64,000 bases of DNA from Artocarpus heterophyllus. Taxonomy: Eukaryota > Streptophyta > Magnoliopsida > Rosales > Moraceae. The stretch lies in contig JAJQZP010000048.1 of NCBI GenBank assembly GCA_025403435.1, positions 703,011 to 767,010 of the forward strand. The letters are read 5' to 3'. The notes beneath the pieces were generated by a model. The model made no database searches and had not been told where the DNA came from. It saw only the letters and a program-made list of their open reading frames with translations. Position numbers and translations under genes: made by a program. Below are positions 58,539 through 64,000 of the stretch, in pieces. Position 1 is the stretch's first letter, and each line of letters begins with the position of its first letter.

Positions 58539-59370
58539 TTAAAGTGTTTGTCATATGTATGGCAGACAATGTACTTGTTTCGGTTTTCTTTGCAGGCATT
58601 CTAGTGTTCTGGATTATGTTCACAGGTTTTACCAATGTCTGGATTATGTTTGTAGGTTTTATAATTGTCTAGATTGTATTTGCAGGTTTTGGATATTGTT
58701 TAATATAAGCTGTTATGCTGTCGAATTTTTTTTTTTTCCACAAAAAAAACAAAGCAACTTTTCCAATATTTTGTGTAAACGGTTATGGGGAATTGACAAA
58801 GTTTGTCAACAAATATTGCGAAATGAATTGACACGGGTCAGCTTCAGAGCGAAGTCTCTGTGGAGTATGTTGAATAAATTCCTGGATTTTTTTTTAGAAA
58901 ACAGACTAAGAATAATATATATGACTGAAATAATATTTTGTTCATCTGGAGCTTCAAAACAGTCTTAGGAAGACTGACTAAAAGTCTATGACGAAACTAA
59001 GTCCAAAAGTTTGCTATAAAAGCTTCCTTCGAAGGCTCACAAAATTAAATAATTTTGTGCAGATGGTTTATTTCTTGGCTGACGAACTTTCGACTTGTTT
59101 CTCATTGGTTGCATGACATCCATGTCTTTGTACTCAACTTCAACCCATCATAGATATAACCTGCCTAACAATTCAGATTTTCAAGAATGATATTTTTCAA
59201 GTTTAAATGGATTAATATTTGAGAGCATTTCATGGTTTCAAATTTAGTTCCTTTGCATATTTATGGAATATGATCCGAGGTCGACATGGTTCGGCATGGG
59301 GTCGACATGGGGTCGACATGGTAGTCGACCCCATGTCGACCCGTGTCGACCTCGGTGTATTTTTGGAAAT
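58539..59370. other. Spacer after the DUF1985 gene with a short triple repeat
   Basis: About 58600-58690 holds three ~30-bp near-repeats (GTCTGGATTATGTTTGTAGG type). No peptidase motif found here. From 59277 the sequence becomes rich in GTCGAC. Confidence 0.45.
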
Positions 59371-62330
59371 AGAAATAGGCAAAGGAACATTATCTTGTGC
59401 TGTTTCCATATGCAACATGAGAATGGAAATAGGCAAAGGAACACTATCTTCCTTATATTGTGTTGTTTCCCATGTTGTATTTGTACAATTTTTTATTTCA
59501 TGTGTGAACTCTCATACTCGTGATGGGTTGAACATTAAACAACATAAGGAAGATAGTGTTCCTTTGCCTATATCCATTCTCATGTTGTACATGGAAACAT
59601 GTAGAGAAATCCCACAGGCACAATTTCTCTTTAAATATGATACAAGGGGGTAGTGATATACGATGGGGTTCTTTTTTTACCAAAAATACACTGAGGTCGA
59701 CACGGGTCGACATGGGCTCGACATGGGGTCGACTACCGTGTCGACCCCAAGTCGACCCCAGGTCGACCCATGTTGACCTCGGATTCAAAGTGACCCCCAC
59801 TTGACGTGTCCATCTCCCATGTTGTATTTGTAAAATTTTTTATTTCATGTGTGAACTCTCATACTCGTGATGGGTTGAACATTAAACAACATAAGGAAGA
59901 TAGTGTTCCTTTGCCTATATCCATTCTCATGTTGTACATGGAAACATGTAGAGAAATCCCACAGGCACAATTTCTCTTTAAATATGATACAAGGGGGTAG
60001 TGATCTACGATGGGGTTCTTTTTTTACCAAAAATACACTGAGGTCGACACGGGTCGACATGGGCTCGACATGGGGTCGACTACCGTGTCGACCCCAGGTC
60101 GACCCATGTCGACCTCGGATTTAAAGTGACCCCACTTGACGTGTCCATCTCCCATGTTGTATTTGTAAAATTTTTTATTTCATGTGTGAACTCTCATACT
60201 CGTGATGGGTTGAACATTAAACAACATAAGGAAGATAGTGTTCCTTTGTCTATATCCATTCTCACGTTGCACATGGAAACATGTACAGAAATCCCACAGG
60301 CACAATTTCTCTTTAAATATGATACAAGGGGGTAGTGATCTACGATGGGGTTCTTTTTTTACCAAAAATACACTAAGGTCGACACGGGTCGACATGGGGT
60401 CGACTACCGTGTCGACCCCAGGTCGACCCATGTCGACCTCTCGGATTTAAAGTGACCCCCACTTGACGTGTCCATCTCCCATGTTGTATTTGTAAAATTT
60501 TTTATTTCATGTGTGAACTCTCATACTCGTGATGGGTTGAACATTAAACAACATAAGGAAGATAGTGTTCCTTTGCCTATATCCATTCTCATGTTGCACA
60601 TGGAAACATGTAGAGAAATCCCACAGGCACAATTTCTCTTTAAATATGATACAAGGGGGTAGTGATCTACGATGGGGTTCTTTTTTTACCAAAAATACAC
60701 TGAGGTCGACACGGGTCGACATGGGCTCGACATGGGGTCGACTACCGTGTCGACCCCAGGTCGACCCATGTCGACCTCGGATTTAAAGTGACCCCCACTT
60801 GACGTTTCCATCTCCCATGTTGTATTTGTAAAATTTTTTATTTCATGTGTGAACTCTCACACTCGTGATGGGTTGAACATTAAACAACATAAGGAAGATA
60901 GTGTTCCTTTGCCTATATCCATTCTCATGTTGCACATGGAAACATGTACAGAAATCCCACAGGCACAATTTCTCTTTAAATATGATACAAGGGGGTAGTG
61001 ATCTACGATGGGGTTCTTTTTTTACCAAAAATACACTGAGGTCGACACGGGTCGACATGGGCTCGACATGGGGTCGACTACCGTGTCGACCCCAGGTCGA
61101 CCCATGTCGACCTCGGATTTAAAGTAACCCCCACTTGACGTGTCCATCTCCCATGTTGTATTTGTAAAATTTTTTATTTCATGTGTGAACTCTCATACTC
61201 GTGATGGGTTGAACATTAAACAACATAAGGAAGATAGTGTTCCTTTGCCTATATCCATTCTCATGTTGCACATGGAAACATGTAGAGAAATCCCACAGGC
61301 ACAATTTCTCTTTAAATATGATACAAGGGGGTAGTGATCTACGATGGGGTTCTTTTTTTACCAAAAATACACTGAGGTCGACACGGGTCGACATGGGCTC
61401 GACATGGGGTCGACTACCGTGTCGACCCCAGGTCGACCCATGTCGACCTTGGATTTAAAGTGACCCCCACTTGACGTGTCCATCTCCCATGTTGTATTTG
61501 TAAAATTTTTTATTTCATGTGTGAACTCTCATACTCGTGATGGGTTGAACATTAAACAACATAAGGAAGATAGTGTTCCTTTGTCTATATCCATTCTCAT
61601 GTTGCACATGGAAACATGTACAGAAATCCCACAGGCACAATTTCTCTTTAAATATGATACAAGGGGGTAGTGATCTAGGATGGGGTTCTTTTTTTACCAA
61701 AAATACACTGAGGTCGACACGGGTCGACATGGGCTCGACATGGGGTCGACTACCGTGTCGACCCCAGGTCGACCCATGTCGACCTCGGATTTAAAGTGAC
61801 CCCCACTTGACGTGTCCATCTCCCATGTTGTATTTGTAAAATTTTTTATTTCATGTGTGAACTCTCATACTCGTGATGGGTTGAACATTAAACAACATAA
61901 GGAAGATAGTGTTCCTTTGCCTATATCCATTCTCATGTTGCACATGGAAACATGTAGAGAAATCCCACAGGCACAATTTCTCTTTAAATATGATACAAGG
62001 GGGTAGTGATCTACGATGGGGTTCTTTTTTTACCAAAAATACACTGAGGTCGACATGGGTCGACATGGGGTCGACTACGGTGTCGACCCCAGGTCGACTA
62101 CCGTGTCGACCCCAGGTCAACCCATGTCGACCTCGGATTTAAAGTGACCCCCACTTGACGTGTCCATCTCCTATGTTGTATTTGTACAATTTTTTATTTC
62201 ATGTGTGAACTCTCATCCTCGCATGGGTTGAACATTAAACAATATAAGGAAGATAGTGCTCCTTTGCCTATATCCATTCTCATGTGTGAACTCTCATACT
62301 CGTGATGGGTTGACCCATGTCGACCCTATT
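59370..62330. repeat. Tandem array, ~336-bp unit, nine copies, each with a GTCGAC-rich dyad
   Basis: The anchor GTTGTATTTG recurs at 59474, 59821, 60155, 60483, 60819, 61155, 61491, 61827 and 62175, i.e. spacings 347, 334, 328, 336, 336, 336, 336 and 348. Each unit has a conserved AT-rich part and an ~80-bp GC-rich part made of repeated GTCGAC separated by short spacers. The latter starts GAGGTCGAC and ends GTCGACCTC, so it can fold back on itself. A further GTCGAC block at 59277-59352 precedes the array. Short frames in the units arise from the 336-bp (112-codon) period and are not genes. Confidence 0.92.
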
Positions 62331-62575
62331 CTTTTATACTTGTACATGTCACTCAATAGCCTTATAAGGAGGTCGATACCATGTAGACCCATATCGATCC
62401 CGTTAAATTTTTAAGTTTTGTAAATTTCGGCAGCATAACGACTTAATTTAGTCATTTTCTAAGGAAACCTGTATGGAACAATACAAAAAAGGACAATAAT
62501 GATATTGAATGGAACAATTAACAATAACTTCATCGAAAACATAAAAAGTCATTATCTCTTAGCAACAATTTTTAA

Positions 62576-64000
62576 TCAAGAAATTGGAGCATTCGTGCAA
62601 GTCTTTTGATAATGCCCGTATTGTCCGCATCTAGCGCATCTGTTTCTTCTCTGCTTCCTGCTCTCCCCTGTACTTGGAATTCTTTTCTGTTTTGTCCTAC
62701 CGCGTCTTCGCTTAACATTAGGTGGTAAAATGCTCATTTCCTTAACATCATCGGGAATCTCCCATTGGGACAAATCTGGTACAGGATAAAGTGTCTCTGC
62801 ATATGCATTAACCAATGTATCCGTCTTGTAATAATGTGAGCATAATTCATAAACGGATGTTTCTGCCCTCCCGCAAGCTGCAATTGCATGTTCACATGGC
62901 ATTTGATCTACGTCAAACACGCGACAAGTACAAGTTCTCAATCTGATGTTCACTGTTGCAGAAACCTCTCCACCTACAACATAGTACTCATCAATATTTA
63001 GCTTATTCACTGTTAAAAATCCAGCTCTGTCATACCTGTCATGGAGTATTTTCTCATTCGTCGGTGTCAAAACTGAGGTATTAACAACAGCTTTGGTTCG
63101 CCTTTCGTTAAACCACATCGACATTTTTCCCAACATGAAATCTAACAAGGCAACAACGGGGTAATCTCTCACATCTTCGAGCATTCCATTCAATGATTCA
63201 GCAAGGTTTGAGGTCATAATATTGTATCTATTTCCTTTAAAATGAGCACGAGACCAGTTCTCAAAGCCAACCTGCTCCTGTAGGTATCTCCCAACGCGTG
63301 GATAATCAGAAGAAAGATCCTTGAAAAACATATGGAACTCATCAATTCGATAAGCATTAGCAGCTTTAAAGAACAATGGTAGAACACCGCTAGAATGGAA
63401 CGTAGCCTTGATGTTCTGCGCCACATGAAATGTGCAACAACCATGGCGTGCTAACTGATAAACTGTCTCAACAGCCTTCTTAATACTTCGATGCCTATCA
63501 GATATGAAAACTAAATCTTCACAATCTTTCACAACTTCCTTCAACTTTGAAAAGAACCATGTCCAAGATGCATCATCTTCTTTGTCCACAATCCCCCAAG
63601 CGATGGGATAACAACAACGTTCACTGTCTTGAGCTGTGGCCACAACTAGCACGCCTTTGAATTTTCCCTTCAGAAATGTTCCATCAACAACTATTACTTT
63701 CCTCATGCAAACAAATCCTCGTATACAGGGTCCATGTGCCACAAAAAGATATTTAAATCTGTTTGAATCATCAACCTTAACGTGGGTAACAGTGCCGTGG
63801 TTTATAGACTGGAGCATATGACAGTACGATGGAAGGATGACAAAACTTTCTTCGGCCGTACCCCTTATGAGGTTAATTGCATGCTGACGAGCCATCCAAC
63901 CTTTGTAGTAACTCAAATCTGTTCCAAATTCGCTACGAACATAATTTCGTATTGACTTAGGCCGTGGACCTTGTGGTATACCTACAAATTGACTTTTGAT
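62576..64000 (-). CDS. MURA-type transposase of the MULE (N-terminus outside window)
   Basis: Open from the right edge to the stop at 62576 (at least 474 residues). The N-terminal piece includes P-R-P-K-S-I-R-N-Y-V. Numbering from the Met at 63916, the MULE catalytic domain has V-V-D-G-T-F-L-K-G (first Asp at 78) and F-I-S-D-R-H-R-S-I (second Asp at 140), then C-T-F-H-V-A-Q-N and N-L-A-E-S-L-N. A SWIM zinc finger (C-T-C-R-V-F...P-C-E-H-A) lies at about residues 333-350, then a basic linker and a CX2CX4HX4C knuckle at the C-terminus. The protein cuts and inserts MULE DNA in the nucleus. No stop is visible in the part present, so this may be a functional autonomous copy. It converges on the tandem array and the DUF1985 gene. 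Confidence 0.93.
   Translation of the reverse strand: MKSQFVGIPQGPRPKSIRNYVRSEFGTDLSYYKGWMARQHAINLIRGTAEESFVILPSYCHMLQSINHGTVTHVKVDDSNRFKYLFVAHGPCIRGFVCMRKVIVVDGTFLKGKFKGVLVVATAQDSERCCYPIAWGIVDKEDDASWTWFFSKLKEVVKDCEDLVFISDRHRSIKKAVETVYQLARHGCCTFHVAQNIKATFHSSGVLPLFFKAANAYRIDEFHMFFKDLSSDYPRVGRYLQEQVGFENWSRAHFKGNRYNIMTSNLAESLNGMLEDVRDYPVVALLDFMLGKMSMWFNERRTKAVVNTSVLTPTNEKILHDRYDRAGFLTVNKLNIDEYYVVGGEVSATVNIRLRTCTCRVFDVDQMPCEHAIAACGRAETSVYELCSHYYKTDTLVNAYAETLYPVPDLSQWEIPDDVKEMSILPPNVKRRRGRTKQKRIPSTGESRKQRRNRCARCGQYGHYQKTCTNAPIS

Larger units (their letters stand above)
53310..64000. mobile_element. Large Mutator-like element (MULE), right end outside window
   Basis: The left tip GGAAGATTTTGATCAAAGG at 53310 interrupts the third tandem copy and matches both tips of the small element at 34171-34456. 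Inside are a DUF1985 gene (plus strand), a tandem array with GTCGAC dyads and a convergent MURA-type transposase gene running past 64000. DUF1985 genes travel with MULEs of the Kaonashi type in plants. The nine bases before the tip (53301-53309, TTCTTAAAA) are the predicted target duplication, which can only be confirmed with the other end. Over 10.7 kb is inside the window. Confidence 0.72.

Noticed and set aside
59219..62142. Twenty or so 64-100-codon frames in the tandem array, possible repetitive protein
   Set aside because: They recur because the unit length is a multiple of three; they start and stop within units, occur on both strands and lack a continuous frame through the array.
59370..62330. 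CRISPR-like array
   Set aside because: Repeat unit is 336 bp with no unique spacers, and the DNA is plant nuclear.
1..64000. tRNA, rRNA or small nucleolar RNA genes
   Set aside because: None recognised; the TGGTATCAGAGCC matches are primer sites next to LTRs, not tRNA genes.

Overview
The window is plant nuclear DNA, very probably from a eudicot. It is AT-rich, has GT-AG introns, has long plant-type Ty3/Gypsy and Ty1/Copia LTR retrotransposons primed by initiator-Met tRNA, and has a Mutator-like (MULE) element with DUF1985 and MURA genes. I cannot name the species. Only two ordinary host genes are visible: an intronless beta-propeller membrane protein (14924-16042, minus) and a five-exon J-domain co-chaperone (36385-37989, plus) whose promoter carries a four-unit heat-shock element. 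Almost everything else is transposon.

Layout. 1-14370 is a three-level nest. A minus-strand Copia remnant (13120-14370) is cut by a plus-strand Copia (before 1 to 13119). That Copia is itself cut by a chromodomain-type Gypsy (191-9030, 5-bp duplication TGAAC). 20161-33680 is one minus-strand Copia with 5-bp duplication ATTCT, split in its gag by a decayed non-chromovirus Gypsy (about 24450-32800). 34162-34465 is a small MULE-derived element with a perfect 9-bp duplication, followed by a foldback repeat (34687-35165). 39318-53303 is a tandem triplication of a roughly 2.6-kb anonymous unit. 53310 to the right edge is a large MULE holding a DUF1985 gene, a nine-unit ~336-bp tandem array full of GTCGAC dyads, and a MURA transposase gene that runs off the window.

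The most unusual object lies inside the second copy of the triplication. It is an apparently very young LTR element (42347-50509, minus; duplication GACAG; 1967-bp LTRs that look identical). It shares LTR family, primer site and polypurine-tract context with the autonomous Gypsy at 191-9030 but has no gag or pol. In their place it carries two intact, intron-free sense-strand ORFs. One is a 173-aa basic Cys4 protein resembling the nucleic-acid-binding proteins of plant flexuous RNA viruses. The other is a 229-aa homologue of LONELY GUY (LOG), the cytokinin-activating phosphoribohydrolase, with its PGGxGTxxE motif intact but another active-site segment altered. I read it as a non-autonomous retrotransposon that has captured non-retroviral genes and is probably mobilised by relatives such as the 191-9030 family.

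The MULE and the 286-bp element at 34171-34456 share terminal sequence, so they form a second parent/derivative pair. All calls come from reading the sequence; no database search was run.
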